A stretch of 64,000 nt of DNA from Chromatiales bacterium (GCA_024234935.1 JACKNI010000001.1:248001-312000); one strand, 5' to 3'. Positions 18,611 to 27,400 are shown, counted from the stretch's first letter. Notes: generated by a model not told the origin, from the letters alone. Numbers and translations are program-made.

Positions 18611-19627
18611 ATGACTGCGCAGTCTCTGGCCGCAATCGCTCAGGCGATGGTGGCGCCGGGCAAGGGAATTCTGGCCGCTGACGAGAGCTCGGGCACTATC
18701 AAGAAGCGCTTTGACGCAATCAGGCTTGAGTCGACCGAAGAAAATCGTCGCGCCTATCGGGATCTGCTTTTCACCACGCCGGGTGCTGCGGAATTCATCA
18801 GCGGCGTCATCCTGTATGACGAAACCATCCGTCAGTCCACGCGTGATGGTGTGCCCTTTGCGAAATACCTTGCGCAGCAGGGCATTATCCCGGGCATCAA
18901 GGTCGATGCCGGCGCGAAGGCCCTGGCAGGTTTCCCGGGCGAGAAGGTTACCGAGGGTCTCGACGGCCTGCGCGAGCGCCTGAAGGAGTACGCGGGTCTC
19001 GGTGCGCGTTTCGCCAAGTGGCGCGCCGTCATCACGATCGGTTCCGGAATTCCATCCGCCTGGTGCCTGCAGGCCAATGCCCATGCGCTGGCTCGTTACG
19101 CAGCACTGTGTCAGGAAGCCGGTATTGTTCCGATCGTCGAGCCGGAAGTGCTGATGGATGGCGACCATACGCAGGCCCGCTGCGCGCAGGTGACCTCTGA
19201 AGCACTGGAGAGAACTTTCATTGAGTTACGCCATCATCGCGTTGATCTTGAAGGGATTGTTCTGAAGCCGAACATGATCGTATCGGGTACGGACTGCAAA
19301 CAGCAGGCATCGGTTGCCGAGGTTGCCGAAGCAACGGTCCGCTGCCTCAAGTCGATGGTTCCGGCGAGCGTGCCCGGTATCGCCTTCCTGTCGGGTGGGC
19401 AGAGTTCCGAACTGGCCACCGAGCACCTCAGCGCGATCAACGTGCTGGGCGGATTGCCGTGGCAGGTAACCTTCTCTTATGGCCGGGCGTTGCAGGCACC
19501 TGTGCTCAAGGCCTGGGGAGGCAAGGCTGAAAACGTCAAGGCAGGTCAGGCCGAGTTCTACAAGCGGGCCCGCCTGAACGGGCTGGCACATGGCGGGAAG
19601 TACAAACCTGCGATGGAAGCTGCGTGA
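18611..19627 (+). CDS. fba: Class I fructose-bisphosphate aldolase
   Basis: The 338-residue protein is an animal/plant-type class I aldolase, cleaving fructose 1,6-bisphosphate through a Schiff base. The Schiff-base lysine is K219 in IVLKPNMI. Other family motifs are GKGILAADESSGTIKKRF, GIIPGIKVDAGAK, GARFAKWRAVI, FLSGGQSSELAT and FSYGRALQAP. The C-terminus stops at KPAMEAA without the tyrosine tail of the muscle enzyme. The stop overlaps the GTG of mlaF by four bases, an unexpected coupling to a lipid transport operon. Confidence 0.95.
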   Translation: MTAQSLAAIAQAMVAPGKGILAADESSGTIKKRFDAIRLESTEENRRAYRDLLFTTPGAAEFISGVILYDETIRQSTRDGVPFAKYLAQQGIIPGIKVDAGAKALAGFPGEKVTEGLDGLRERLKEYAGLGARFAKWRAVITIGSGIPSAWCLQANAHALARYAALCQEAGIVPIVEPEVLMDGDHTQARCAQVTSEALERTFIELRHHRVDLEGIVLKPNMIVSGTDCKQQASVAEVAEATVRCLKSMVPASVPGIAFLSGGQSSELATEHLSAINVLGGLPWQVTFSYGRALQAPVLKAWGGKAENVKAGQAEFYKRARLNGLAHGGKYKPAMEAA

Positions 19628-20439
19628 AAGCCGCTTCGGCCGCTGACAACCTGATCGAGATCAGCGGCCTGCGTTTTTCGCGAGGCAGCCGGCTGATCTT
19701 TGATGGCCTGGAACTTGCGATTCCCCGTGGCAGTATCACGGCGATCATGGGTCCCAGCGGTACCGGCAAGACGACACTGCTCCGCATGTTCACGGGGCAA
19801 CTCAAGCCGGATGCGGGCAGCGTCCGGGTTGCGGGGCAGGAAGTGCCCCGCCTGTCCAGAACCGATCTCTATGCGCTCCGCCGGCGGATGGGCATGCTGT
19901 TCCAGAACAGCGCGTTGCTGACGGATTTCAGCGTTTTCGAAAATGTTGCCTTTCCGGTGCGCGAAAACACCAACCTGCCCGAACGACTGCTTCGCAACGT
20001 GGTGCTGACCAAATTGCAGTCGGTAGGCTTGCGTGGCGCGGCGAACCTCATGCCCTCCGAACTTTCCGGTGGCATGTCGCGGCGCGTGGCGATGGCCAGG
20101 GCCATGGTTCTGGATCCGGAGTTGCTGCTCTACGACGAGCCATTCTCGGGGCTCGACCCCATCTCGCTCGGTGTGGTTCTGCGCCTGATCCGGCTCAACA
20201 ACGATGCACTGGGGCTTACCAGTATTGTGGTCTCGCATGATGTGGCGGAGATCTCGCATATTGCGGATCATTGTTTTGTTATCTCGGAAGGCAAGGTTAT
20301 CGCCAGCGGTCGGCCCGACGAGCTTGCGGACAGTGAGTCCGAACTGGTTCGCCAGTTCATGACAGGCGCAGCCGACGGCCCGGTACCTTTCCACTATCCT
20401 GCGCCCGACTATCGGCAGCAGTTGCTGGGCGGTTCCTGA
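19624..20439 (+). CDS. mlaF: Phospholipid ABC transporter ATPase MlaF
   Basis: This is the cytoplasmic ATPase of the Mla system, which moves phospholipid between the inner membrane and periplasmic MlaC to keep outer-membrane asymmetry. The 271-residue product has Walker A MGPSGTGKTTLLRMF, the signature SELSGGMSRRVAMARA, and Walker B LLLYDEPFSGLDPIS. The GTG start at 19624 overlaps the aldolase stop; the stop TGA shares a base with the mlaE ATG. The first 11 residues before LIEISGLRF are variable. Confidence 0.95.
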   Translation: MKAASAADNLIEISGLRFSRGSRLIFDGLELAIPRGSITAIMGPSGTGKTTLLRMFTGQLKPDAGSVRVAGQEVPRLSRTDLYALRRRMGMLFQNSALLTDFSVFENVAFPVRENTNLPERLLRNVVLTKLQSVGLRGAANLMPSELSGGMSRRVAMARAMVLDPELLLYDEPFSGLDPISLGVVLRLIRLNNDALGLTSIVVSHDVAEISHIADHCFVISEGKVIASGRPDELADSESELVRQFMTGAADGPVPFHYPAPDYRQQLLGGS

Positions 20440-21206
20440 TGACGCTGTTCATGCAGTTGCTGGACAGCCTGCTGGCCTCCATGCGCAAGCTGGGGGCGGT
20501 TGTACTGTTTCTGGGCGCGATTCTTGCGCAATGCCCGGCGGCATTTACCCGGCCCAGGCTGATTTCGGCTCAGGTATACAATGCCGGTGTGCTGTCGCTG
20601 GTGATCATCATGACCTCGGCGTTTTTTGTCGGCATGGTGATCGGTCTGCAGGGCTACGATTCGCTGGCTCGTCTCCGTCAGGAAGACATCCTCGGTGCGG
20701 GTGTCGCGCTGACGCTTATCAAGGAACTGGGCCCGGTAGTCACTGCACTGCTGTTTGCCGGGCGTGCCGGTACGGCCCTGGCTTCGGAAATCGGCCTTAT
20801 GCGCGCCACGGACCAGCTGGCCGCCATGGAAGTAATGGCCATCGACCCGATCAGGCGCATCGTTGCACCGCGGTTTGTCGGTGGCGCCATATCGGTACCG
20901 CTGCTGACGGCCGTATTCAATGCCATCGGCATTCTTGGTGCCTGGTTCATCGGCGTGTATATCATGGGCGTGGACGGTGGCGCGTTCTGGTCGCAGATGC
21001 AGGAGTATGTCGATCCGTCTGATATTGGCGAAGGCGTGTCCAAGAGCATTGTGTTCGGCATCGCCGCGAGCCTGATCGCTGTTTACGAAGGCTACAATTG
21101 TGCGCCTACGGCCGAGGGTGTCGGCATGGCGACGACGCGTACGGTAGTTACCACCTCGATCGCCGTACTGATACTCGACTACATGATCACCGCATTTCTG
21201 ATTTGA
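20439..21206 (+). CDS. mlaE: Phospholipid ABC transporter permease MlaE
   Basis: The 255-residue integral membrane protein has the MlaE permease pattern: an N-terminal amphipathic helix, then about five membrane helices. Typical segments are SLVIIMTSAFFVGMVIGLQG, IKELGPVVTALLFAGRAGTA and SEIGLMRATDQLAAMEVM. It forms the core of the MlaFEDB complex. The ATG overlaps the mlaF stop. Confidence 0.95.
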   Translation: MTLFMQLLDSLLASMRKLGAVVLFLGAILAQCPAAFTRPRLISAQVYNAGVLSLVIIMTSAFFVGMVIGLQGYDSLARLRQEDILGAGVALTLIKELGPVVTALLFAGRAGTALASEIGLMRATDQLAAMEVMAIDPIRRIVAPRFVGGAISVPLLTAVFNAIGILGAWFIGVYIMGVDGGAFWSQMQEYVDPSDIGEGVSKSIVFGIAASLIAVYEGYNCAPTAEGVGMATTRTVVTTSIAVLILDYMITAFLI

Positions 21207-21218
21207 GGACGATACGGC

Positions 21219-21713
21219 ATGGAAAGCAGCAGACCACGTGAGCTCGGTACCGGGCTGTTCGTATTTCTGGGTTTTGCGGCCCTGCTATTTCTGGCGACCC
21301 AGACGACGGACCTCGATGAATATGCCGGGGATGAAGGCTACCGGGTAACGGCGCGTTTTGAAGATGTAGCCGGCCTGAAGGTGCGTTCGCAGGTGACGAT
21401 GTCGGGTGTGAACATCGGTCGGGTCGAGAGCATAAAATTCGACAATGATCGGCTCGACGCTGTCGTTACGATGCGCATTAACAGTCAGTTCAACCGCATC
21501 CCGGATGATTCTGACGCCAGCATCCTGACGGCGGGTTTGCTGGGCAGCAAGTACATCGGGATCGGGGCTGGTGGCTCCGATACCTATCTCGCTGAAGGTA
21601 GTGAGCTGCAGATCACGCAATCAGCGGTGATACTCGAACAGCTGATCGGCAAGTTTCTGTTCAGCAAGGCTGAAGAGGGCGGTACCTCGGCATCGCCTGC
21701 CGGTTCCGAATAG
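21219..21713 (+). CDS. mlaD: Phospholipid ABC transporter MCE-domain protein MlaD
   Basis: The 164-residue product has one N-terminal membrane anchor (about 10-27, GLFVFLGFAALLFLA) and a single MCE domain, as MlaD should. The domain shows RFEDVAGLKVRSQVTMSGV and TAGLLGSKYIGIGAGG. Six copies form a ring with a hydrophobic channel over MlaE. Length is slightly short of the E. coli protein (183). It lies between mlaE (12 bp gap) and mlaC (15 bp gap). Confidence 0.94.
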   Translation: MESSRPRELGTGLFVFLGFAALLFLATQTTDLDEYAGDEGYRVTARFEDVAGLKVRSQVTMSGVNIGRVESIKFDNDRLDAVVTMRINSQFNRIPDDSDASILTAGLLGSKYIGIGAGGSDTYLAEGSELQITQSAVILEQLIGKFLFSKAEEGGTSASPAGSE

Positions 21714-21728
21714 GAGGATGGTCGGCTC

Positions 21729-22379
21729 ATGAAGACTTTCGCAACACTTGCCCTGGTGCTCCTGTCCCTTGTTGTACAGGCCGACAATCGCACCCCGGAT
21801 CAGGTGGTGACCGAGACGGCCGAGACCCTGGCGAGGCATATCGAGGGCAAACAGGCCTGGCTGGCAGCCAACCCGGCCGAGCTCTACAAACTCGTCGATG
21901 AAGTCTTTTTGCCGGTATTTGATACCGACTATGCCGGGCGGCTGGTACTCGGCAAGAACTGGCGCACCGCAACGCCAGAGCAGCGCAAGAAGTTCATAGA
22001 TACTTTCTATGACTTCCTGCTGCACAGCTATGCGCGTCATGTGTTGCGTTTTGAGCGCGACAAGGTGCGGATTCTGCCGGCAGCCAGTGCCGTACCTGAC
22101 CCGAAGAATACGGTCGTGAAAAGCATCATGCAGCTGGACGACGGTACCACGCTGCCCGTGAACTACAGCCTGCATAAGACCAAAGACGGCTGGCGCGCCT
22201 TCGATGTGCGCATCGAAGGTATTTCATACGTACAGAACTACCGTAACCAGTTCAACGCTGAAATCAGTGCCAAGGGTATCGATGCCGTCATTGCCCGCCT
22301 GCAGGCCGATGCAGCCAAGATGGACACCATTGCCAGTCCCGGTCCCAAGCCTGCAGTTCCTGGTGCCGCTCCCAAATGA
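21729..22379 (+). CDS. mlaC: Periplasmic phospholipid-binding protein MlaC
   Basis: The 216-residue exported protein ferries phospholipid between MlaA and the MlaFEDB complex. A short signal peptide (about 1-18) precedes the family body with YKLVDEVFLPVFDTDYAGRL, TPEQRKKFIDTFYDFLLHSY and the late motif VRIEGISYVQNYRNQFN. The C-terminal tail is proline-rich. Its stop overlaps the mlaB ATG (ATGA). Confidence 0.94.
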   Translation: MKTFATLALVLLSLVVQADNRTPDQVVTETAETLARHIEGKQAWLAANPAELYKLVDEVFLPVFDTDYAGRLVLGKNWRTATPEQRKKFIDTFYDFLLHSYARHVLRFERDKVRILPAASAVPDPKNTVVKSIMQLDDGTTLPVNYSLHKTKDGWRAFDVRIEGISYVQNYRNQFNAEISAKGIDAVIARLQADAAKMDTIASPGPKPAVPGAAPK

Positions 22380-22687
22380 CCACGACGCCTGAGTTGCGCT
22401 CCGTCGGAACTGGTCAGCTGCGTCTCAGTGGACCGCTGGTCTTTGCGACCGCTGGTGAACTGCTGGATGTGAGCCGCAGGACGTTTGTCGGCGACTCCGA
22501 TCTTTCCATTGATCTCGGTGGCGTAACCAAAGTGGACAGCGCAGGCCTTGCCTTGCTGCTGGAATGGCTGCGCTGGGGGCAAGCCGAGCGCCGCTCGGTC
22601 AGCTTCACCCACTTGCCGGACAAACTGCTTGCTATCGCCCGGCTGAGTGGCGTCGAGGAGATGCTGGTGACGGGTAACGGCGGCTAG
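22376..22687 (+). CDS. mlaB: STAS-domain protein MlaB
   Basis: A 103-residue STAS domain with the motif LGGVTKVDSAGLALLLEWL; the serine in VDSAGL is at the site used in STAS regulators. MlaB binds MlaF and is needed for activity of the transporter. It is the last gene of mlaFEDCB and ends 1 bp before the stop of the convergent mlaA gene. Confidence 0.9.
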   Translation: MTTTPELRSVGTGQLRLSGPLVFATAGELLDVSRRTFVGDSDLSIDLGGVTKVDSAGLALLLEWLRWGQAERRSVSFTHLPDKLLAIARLSGVEEMLVTGNGG

Positions 22688-22688
22688 T

Positions 22689-23450
22689 CTATTTGTCGTC
22701 CATGTCGTCCATGTCGTCCATGTCGTCCAGGTAGCTGTCGTCGACCGGAACGTTCCCGTCATACATGCGATAACGCCGGTTCTGCAGGTAGGCGTCGCGT
22801 ACAAAAAGATAGGGGTCGTAAGCTTCGAGAATCTGCTGGTCGACATCCAGCAGGCGTGACCGCTTGTCCACCTGATACACCGACCAGAGCGCCCAGCTGA
22901 CATCGACGTTGTCGTTGGTGAGATCGATCAGCGGGGTCAACGGTGAATCGGCAACATCACCGGTCAGGCTGCGCAACGTGCGGGGGCCAAACAAGGGCAG
23001 CACGATGTACGGGCCTTCGCCGACGCCCCATTTGCCCAGCGTCTGGCCAAAGTCCTCATCATTTTCCTTGAGCCCGACCCGTGTCGCCGGATCAAAAAAA
23101 CCGAAAAGGCCTACCGTGGTATTCAGGACGAAGCGACCCGTATCGTGACCACCGGTGCGAAATTTTCCCTGCAGGAAATCATTCACGATGGTGATCGGGT
23201 ACTTGAGGTTGCTGAAGAAATTCTGGATCCCGCTCCGCATCTGGGGCGGGAGTCCACGCTCGTAGCCCACGGCAACCGGTCGCAACAAGTACCGGTCGCC
23301 GATGTCGTTGACCTTGTACATCGCCCGGTTGAAGGGTTCGATCGGGTCGTAGGCTTCCTGGTTCTCGACAGCTTTGGTACTGGCGCAGCCGCTGCTGATA
23401 ATCAAGACCAGTGCCACCACGGCCGAGCGCGATTTATCCCAGGCATTCAT
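22689..23450 (-). CDS. mlaA: Outer-membrane lipoprotein MlaA (VacJ)
   Basis: MlaA removes phospholipid from the outer leaflet and hands it to MlaC. The 253-residue precursor has a lipobox ending at C22 (IISSGCAS), then YDPIEPFNRAMYKVNDIGD, FFSNLKYPITIVNDFLQGK, the TVGLFGFFDPATRVGL helix and GEGPYIVLPLFGPR. All are standard. The C-terminus is odd: about 13 residues made of repeated Asp-Asp-Met, encoded by a 9-bp tandem repeat. It is convergent with mlaB, so a full Mla pathway is present; its ATG overlaps the bepA-side frame boundary by four bases. Confidence 0.94.
   Translation of the reverse strand: MNAWDKSRSAVVALVLIISSGCASTKAVENQEAYDPIEPFNRAMYKVNDIGDRYLLRPVAVGYERGLPPQMRSGIQNFFSNLKYPITIVNDFLQGKFRTGGHDTGRFVLNTTVGLFGFFDPATRVGLKENDEDFGQTLGKWGVGEGPYIVLPLFGPRTLRSLTGDVADSPLTPLIDLTNDNVDVSWALWSVYQVDKRSRLLDVDQQILEAYDPYLFVRDAYLQNRRYRMYDGNVPVDDSYLDDMDDMDDMDDK
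22695..22730 (-). repeat. Four-copy 9-bp tandem repeat in the mlaA 3' end
   Basis: The plus-strand unit gtcgtccat occurs at 22695-22703, 22704-22712 and 22713-22721, with a fourth copy ending in g at 22722-22730. Being a multiple of three it keeps the mlaA frame and encodes Asp-Asp-Met units at the acidic tail. Such a repeat can vary in copy number by slippage without breaking the gene. Confidence 0.9.
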
Positions 23451-24988
23451 TGTGCATTTCCGTTGTTTTGCCGGCGGGCTTTTTGTTCTTTATCCACCCA
23501 TTCCTGGATCTGCTCAAGCCGCGCATTGAAACGTGCCTTCTGCACGCTGTTCAGCCCCGGAATGGACAGGGCCAGCCGAAGCTGGTCAGCCGCCATCGTT
23601 GCATCACCCTTGATCAGGTGCAACTCCGCCATATAGTAATGCGCCTCCGCTGTGTCACCGGCGGCGCTTGCGGCCAGTGCGATCAGGCGCACCTGCTTGG
23701 CGGTCGGTGGAACATTGTTGAGCAGATCAAGCAGAATGTGGTGGGCTTTTTTTGCGTCCCCGTTGGCGAGCAGTGCCTCGGCGTAGTGCACCGTGAGCGG
23801 TACATTGCGCGGGAACAGCGCCATTGCCTGGTCAAATATGGCAAAGGCCTGGCTCCTGTTTCCAAGGGCAAGTTCTGCATTTGCCTGCCCGGTATGGAAG
23901 GGGATTACGCCCGGATGGGCTGTGCGCAGATTTCTGAACTGGTCACGTGCGATGTCGTATTGGCCCAGTTCCATACGTGCCAGCGCGACCCCGTAATCGG
24001 TACCCAGATTGCCGATGCTCTTCGGGTTCTGCTGTTCGCCGAGGAAGAAGTCGAGCGCCTTTTCCGGCGTGGGGCTGGTCAGGACACGTATCCTCGCTTT
24101 GGTCAGGGAATAGCCGGCCGCATCCTGGACTTCCGGACGCGGCAGTGAAGCGGCACGCTCCCTCGTTTCCGCGATGCGGTTTACGGTTACCGGATGTGTG
24201 CGCAGAAACTCGGGTGCCTGACTCGCCAGCGGTCCGGTCTGTCTGGCGAGGGTCTCAAAGAAGGCCGGCATACCTTCCGGGTCGAAGCCTGCGGCGGCCA
24301 GCACGCCGACACCAACGCGGTCGGCTTCATATTCATTGGCTCGGGTGAAATTGATCTGCTGCTGGGCTGTTACGCCCTGTGCGGTGGCGATGGCGCCCGT
24401 AATCGCATCGCTGCTGCCCCCTGCGGCTCCAAGCAGGATTGCACCAAGCATAGCGGCCATGCTGAGAATGCTGTTGCGCTGGTTCGCATAGACTGCACGC
24501 GATATATGCCGCTGTGTTACATGCGAGATTTCATGGGCCATGACTCCGGCAAGTTCGCTCTCGCTGTTGGTTGCAAGGATCAGGCCGGAGTGAACACCGA
24601 TATAGCCGCCCGGAAGTGCAAAAGCATTGATCGCATTGTCATTGACGACAAAGAAATTGAACTGGAAATCGCCGTCATGTGCCTGGGCGGACAGCTTCTG
24701 CCCGATGTCCTGCACATACTCCTGGATTTCCGGATCGCTCATGACGCGGTCGGTGTCGATCAGGCTGCGGTAGATGCTGCGACCTATCTGCAGTTCACGG
24801 TCGCGGGACAGTACCGAGTCGCCCGGACTGCCGATATCCGGCAAGTCGCTGCTTGTTGCCGGCAGCGGCGGGACGATCAGGCAGGTCATGACCAGGGACA
24901 AAACCAGATTCCGCAGATACAAGCGGATTATTCCGGCCCATGATCCATTCCGGGAGGCGGGGCCTGTGTTCGATAGGGTGTAGGGCAT
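23447..24988 (-). CDS. bepA: Periplasmic M48 metalloprotease BepA with TPR repeats
   Basis: BepA assists or degrades the LPS transporter LptD and BAM substrates in the periplasm. From ATG 24988 the product has 513 residues: a membrane leader (about 20-45), an M48 domain with zinc motif MAHEISHVTQRH (H152, E153, H156) and the third ligand in NEYEAD (E219). A TPR solenoid fills the C-terminal 220 residues (for example IARDQFRNLRTAHPG). The frame is open 19 codons further, but that would run into the bcp stop region. Its 3' end overlaps the mlaA start by four bases. Confidence 0.93.
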   Translation of the reverse strand: MPYTLSNTGPASRNGSWAGIIRLYLRNLVLSLVMTCLIVPPLPATSSDLPDIGSPGDSVLSRDRELQIGRSIYRSLIDTDRVMSDPEIQEYVQDIGQKLSAQAHDGDFQFNFFVVNDNAINAFALPGGYIGVHSGLILATNSESELAGVMAHEISHVTQRHISRAVYANQRNSILSMAAMLGAILLGAAGGSSDAITGAIATAQGVTAQQQINFTRANEYEADRVGVGVLAAAGFDPEGMPAFFETLARQTGPLASQAPEFLRTHPVTVNRIAETRERAASLPRPEVQDAAGYSLTKARIRVLTSPTPEKALDFFLGEQQNPKSIGNLGTDYGVALARMELGQYDIARDQFRNLRTAHPGVIPFHTGQANAELALGNRSQAFAIFDQAMALFPRNVPLTVHYAEALLANGDAKKAHHILLDLLNNVPPTAKQVRLIALAASAAGDTAEAHYYMAELHLIKGDATMAADQLRLALSIPGLNSVQKARFNARLEQIQEWVDKEQKARRQNNGNAQ

Positions 24989-25007
24989 ACGCCTGTCCGT
25001 GGCGGTA

Positions 25008-25475
25008 TCAGTTTGTGCTGATCGATTCCAGGACTTCTGCGGCATGGCCCTTGACGCTGACCTTGCGCCATTCGCGTTGCAATCTGCCGTCGGTATCGAT
25101 GAGAAAGGTGCTGCGCTCGATGCCCAGCACTTTCTTTCCGTACATGTTCTTTTCGCGGATCACGTCAAACAACCGGCAGAGTTTTTCATCCGCATCGGAC
25201 AGCAAATCGAAAGGGAACTCGAATTTTGCCTTGAATTTCTCGTGTGATGCGAGGGAGTCACGCGATACGCCGAGGATCACCGCATTTTTTTTCCGGAATT
25301 TGTCGTGCAGGGCGCCAAAGTCACAGCTTTCGGTGGTGCAGCCCGGTGTGCTGTCCTTCGGGTAGAAATACACGACCACATTCCTGCCGCGCAGATCCTT
25401 GAGTTCTATCTGCTGGTTGCCGGTAGCCGGCAGCCTGAAATTCGGGACGACCTTGCCAACGGTAACGGTACTCAT
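25008..25475 (-). CDS. bcp: Thiol peroxidase Bcp (peroxiredoxin Q)
   Basis: The 155-residue peroxiredoxin reduces peroxides with thioredoxin as donor. The peroxidatic and resolving cysteines are in DSTPGCTTESCDF, spaced five residues apart as in the alpha-2-Cys type. VVVYFYPKD and GVSRDSLASHEKF are also conserved. It is 29 bp downstream of the gcvR stop and 20 bp before bepA, all on the minus strand, so the three may be co-transcribed. Confidence 0.95.
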   Translation of the reverse strand: MSTVTVGKVVPNFRLPATGNQQIELKDLRGRNVVVYFYPKDSTPGCTTESCDFGALHDKFRKKNAVILGVSRDSLASHEKFKAKFEFPFDLLSDADEKLCRLFDVIREKNMYGKKVLGIERSTFLIDTDGRLQREWRKVSVKGHAAEVLESISTN

Positions 25476-25504
25476 GTGATTTCCTGTCTGTCAGCCGGAT
25501 TCGT

Positions 25505-26032
25505 TCAGCGCTGTGCCGGTTCCATCACCGCGTCGAGGTTCTGCTCGTCGCAGTATTCCATGAACTCCTCCCGCAGGGTCGCAACGTGCACCGTGCGCGG
25601 TATGTTCACGGTCATCTGTACGCTGAACATCAGCGCGCCGGTATGCGGTGCATTGTAGCGGCGGGTGTTGACCTCGGATATTTCGAGGTCGCGAGTGGCG
25701 AAAAAGTTCGACAGGCCGAAAACAATACCCTCGTGATCGAGGGTAACCACGTCGATGGAGTAGGGTGCCGCAGTCTCGGCCGGTCGCGGCTGGGTTTCGC
25801 GCACTGTAACCGTCAGCTCGGATTGCTGCTGAAGCGCCAGCAGGCTGCTCTGCAGCTTGGCCACCGTGTGCCAGTTGCCCGAGACCAGCATCATCACCGC
25901 GAACTCGGCGCCGAGAGCGATCATGCGGCTCTCGCGGATGCTGCCGCCAGCGGCATTGATGGCATGACTCAGATCGCGAACCACGCCGGCGCGATCCGGT
26001 CCTATTGCTGTGACCGCCAGAAGTTTTTCCAT
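25505..26032 (-). CDS. gcvR: GcvR-like protein with two ACT domains
   Basis: The 175-residue product has two ACT domains: residues about 4-75 (VTAIGPDRAGVVRDLSHAIN) and 92-165 (VVTLDHEGIVFGLSNFFATRD). This is the layout of GcvR, which binds GcvA and blocks activation of the glycine cleavage operon when glycine is low. No gcv genes are in the window. It diverges from dapA, and the pairing gcvR/dapA next to bcp is common in gammaproteobacteria, which supports the call. Confidence 0.9.
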   Translation of the reverse strand: MEKLLAVTAIGPDRAGVVRDLSHAINAAGGSIRESRMIALGAEFAVMMLVSGNWHTVAKLQSSLLALQQQSELTVTVRETQPRPAETAAPYSIDVVTLDHEGIVFGLSNFFATRDLEISEVNTRRYNAPHTGALMFSVQMTVNIPRTVHVATLREEFMEYCDEQNLDAVMEPAQR

Positions 26033-26177
26033 GGATGAACGTGCAGAAGCCCTGAAAAATGAGCGGCCAGTGTACCGGTAAATGGACCTGCATCAAGGCA
26101 TTGTCGGCGGTGCCCTTGCGACCCCGCAGCAGCCTCAGTACCATCGCTGCCTCTTCCCGGTCTCCGGTCCGCTCGCA

Positions 26178-27086
26178 ATGTTCTCAGGCAGCTTTGTTGC
26201 GCTGGTTACGCCCATGAATGACGATGGGGCGCTCGATTTCGGCTGCCTTGAGCGTCTGGTTGACTGGCATATGGAGCAGGGGACGGACGGGCTGGTAATC
26301 GCCGGCACCACCGGCGAGGCCAGTACCCTGACCAAGGCCGAGCACGTCGAAGTCATTCGCGTTGCCGCCCATCGCGCTGCCGGGCGGATCCCCGTAATCG
26401 CCGGTACCGGATCCAATTCCACAGCGCAGACCATCGACCTTTCGCGGACCGTCGGCGGGCTTCCGGTTGACGGTTACCTTGTCGTCACGCCTTACTACAA
26501 CAAGCCGACCCAGGAGGGGCTATACCGGCACTTCGTCGCAATTGCCGATGCCCTGGAGTTGCCGCTGATCCTCTATAATGTACCGGGCCGGACCGGCGTC
26601 GACATGCAGACGGCCACCGTTGCCCGCCTGGCCGCACATCCCGGCATCATCGGCATCAAGGAGGCAACCGGGGATCTGGGTCGCCTGCAGCCCTTGCGCG
26701 AGGCCTGTGGCGAGGATTTCCTGCTGTTCAGCGGTGACGATGCGACTGGCTGCGAGTTCATGCTTCAGGGCGGGCAGGGGGTTATCTCGGTGACTTCCAA
26801 TGTAGCCCCCGCACTGATGGCTGATATGTGCAAGGCCGCGCTGAAAGGCAATCGGACGCTGGCTACGGAACTGGACGGCCGCCTTGCGGGCCTGCATCAG
26901 GAGCTGTTTGTCGAGTCAAATCCGATTCCGGTGAAGTGGGCGGTGGAACGCCTGGGCCTGATGCCCGGCGGGCTGCGTTTGCCGCTGACGGCGCTCAGTG
27001 CGGACTGTCGACCGGCTGTCGAGGCAGCCATGCGTCGGGCCGGCGTGCTCGATCAGCGGCCCAGCCTGGCTGAAGGAGCACGCTGA
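26178..27086 (+). CDS. dapA: 4-hydroxy-tetrahydrodipicolinate synthase
   Basis: DapA condenses pyruvate with aspartate semialdehyde, the first committed step to lysine and diaminopimelate. The 302-residue product has the Schiff-base lysine K161 in IGIKEATG, Y133 in LYNVPGRTG, Y107 in TPYYNKPTQEG and TTGE near residue 44, the same numbering as E. coli. ATG 26178 gives the usual MFSGSFVALVTPM start; an open stretch of 32 codons upstream is not family-like. A small lipoprotein gene follows at once, as dapA is followed by bamC in E. coli. Confidence 0.97.
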   Translation: MFSGSFVALVTPMNDDGALDFGCLERLVDWHMEQGTDGLVIAGTTGEASTLTKAEHVEVIRVAAHRAAGRIPVIAGTGSNSTAQTIDLSRTVGGLPVDGYLVVTPYYNKPTQEGLYRHFVAIADALELPLILYNVPGRTGVDMQTATVARLAAHPGIIGIKEATGDLGRLQPLREACGEDFLLFSGDDATGCEFMLQGGQGVISVTSNVAPALMADMCKAALKGNRTLATELDGRLAGLHQELFVESNPIPVKWAVERLGLMPGGLRLPLTALSADCRPAVEAAMRRAGVLDQRPSLAEGAR

Positions 27087-27102
27087 GTTGTTATCCACGG
27101 TG

Positions 27103-27372
27103 ATGTCGAAGACCGGGCTCCTTGCGCTGCTGTCAGTCGCCGTATTGACGGGCTGCTTTTCCTCATCGCCGGACAAGCGCTGTGCCAAGCCCAAGGAGTA
27201 TCAGCAGAGCACCAGCCTGCCCGAGCTCAAGATCCCCGAGGGGCTGGAGGTACCAGACCGTTCCACGGCGATGGCCGTTCCGGCCCCGCCGCCCGCCGAT
27301 CAGGCTGGCGTCATCAGCGACTGCCTGGATCGGCCACCCGACTACTTTCGCAAAGAGAAAGCTGCTGACTGA
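27103..27372 (+). CDS. Small lipoprotein downstream of dapA (position of BamC)
   Basis: The precursor has 89 residues with a clear lipoprotein signal, LLSVAVLTGC, cysteine at 18. The mature part has CAKPKEYQQSTSLPELKIPEGL, resembling the unstructured N-terminus of BamC/NlpB (the yq-x(n)-L-x-iPegL type stretch), but the helix-grip domains of BamC are absent. It may be a shortened BamC-like protein; this is inference. A TTG at 27088 has the better ribosome site (GGAG at 27074-27077) and would add five residues; ATG 27103 was preferred for its compact signal peptide. Confidence 0.7.
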   Translation: MSKTGLLALLSVAVLTGCFSSSPDKRCAKPKEYQQSTSLPELKIPEGLEVPDRSTAMAVPAPPPADQAGVISDCLDRPPDYFRKEKAAD

Positions 27373-27400
27373 TACGGCAGCGCATTGAAGCGCAGGCCGC

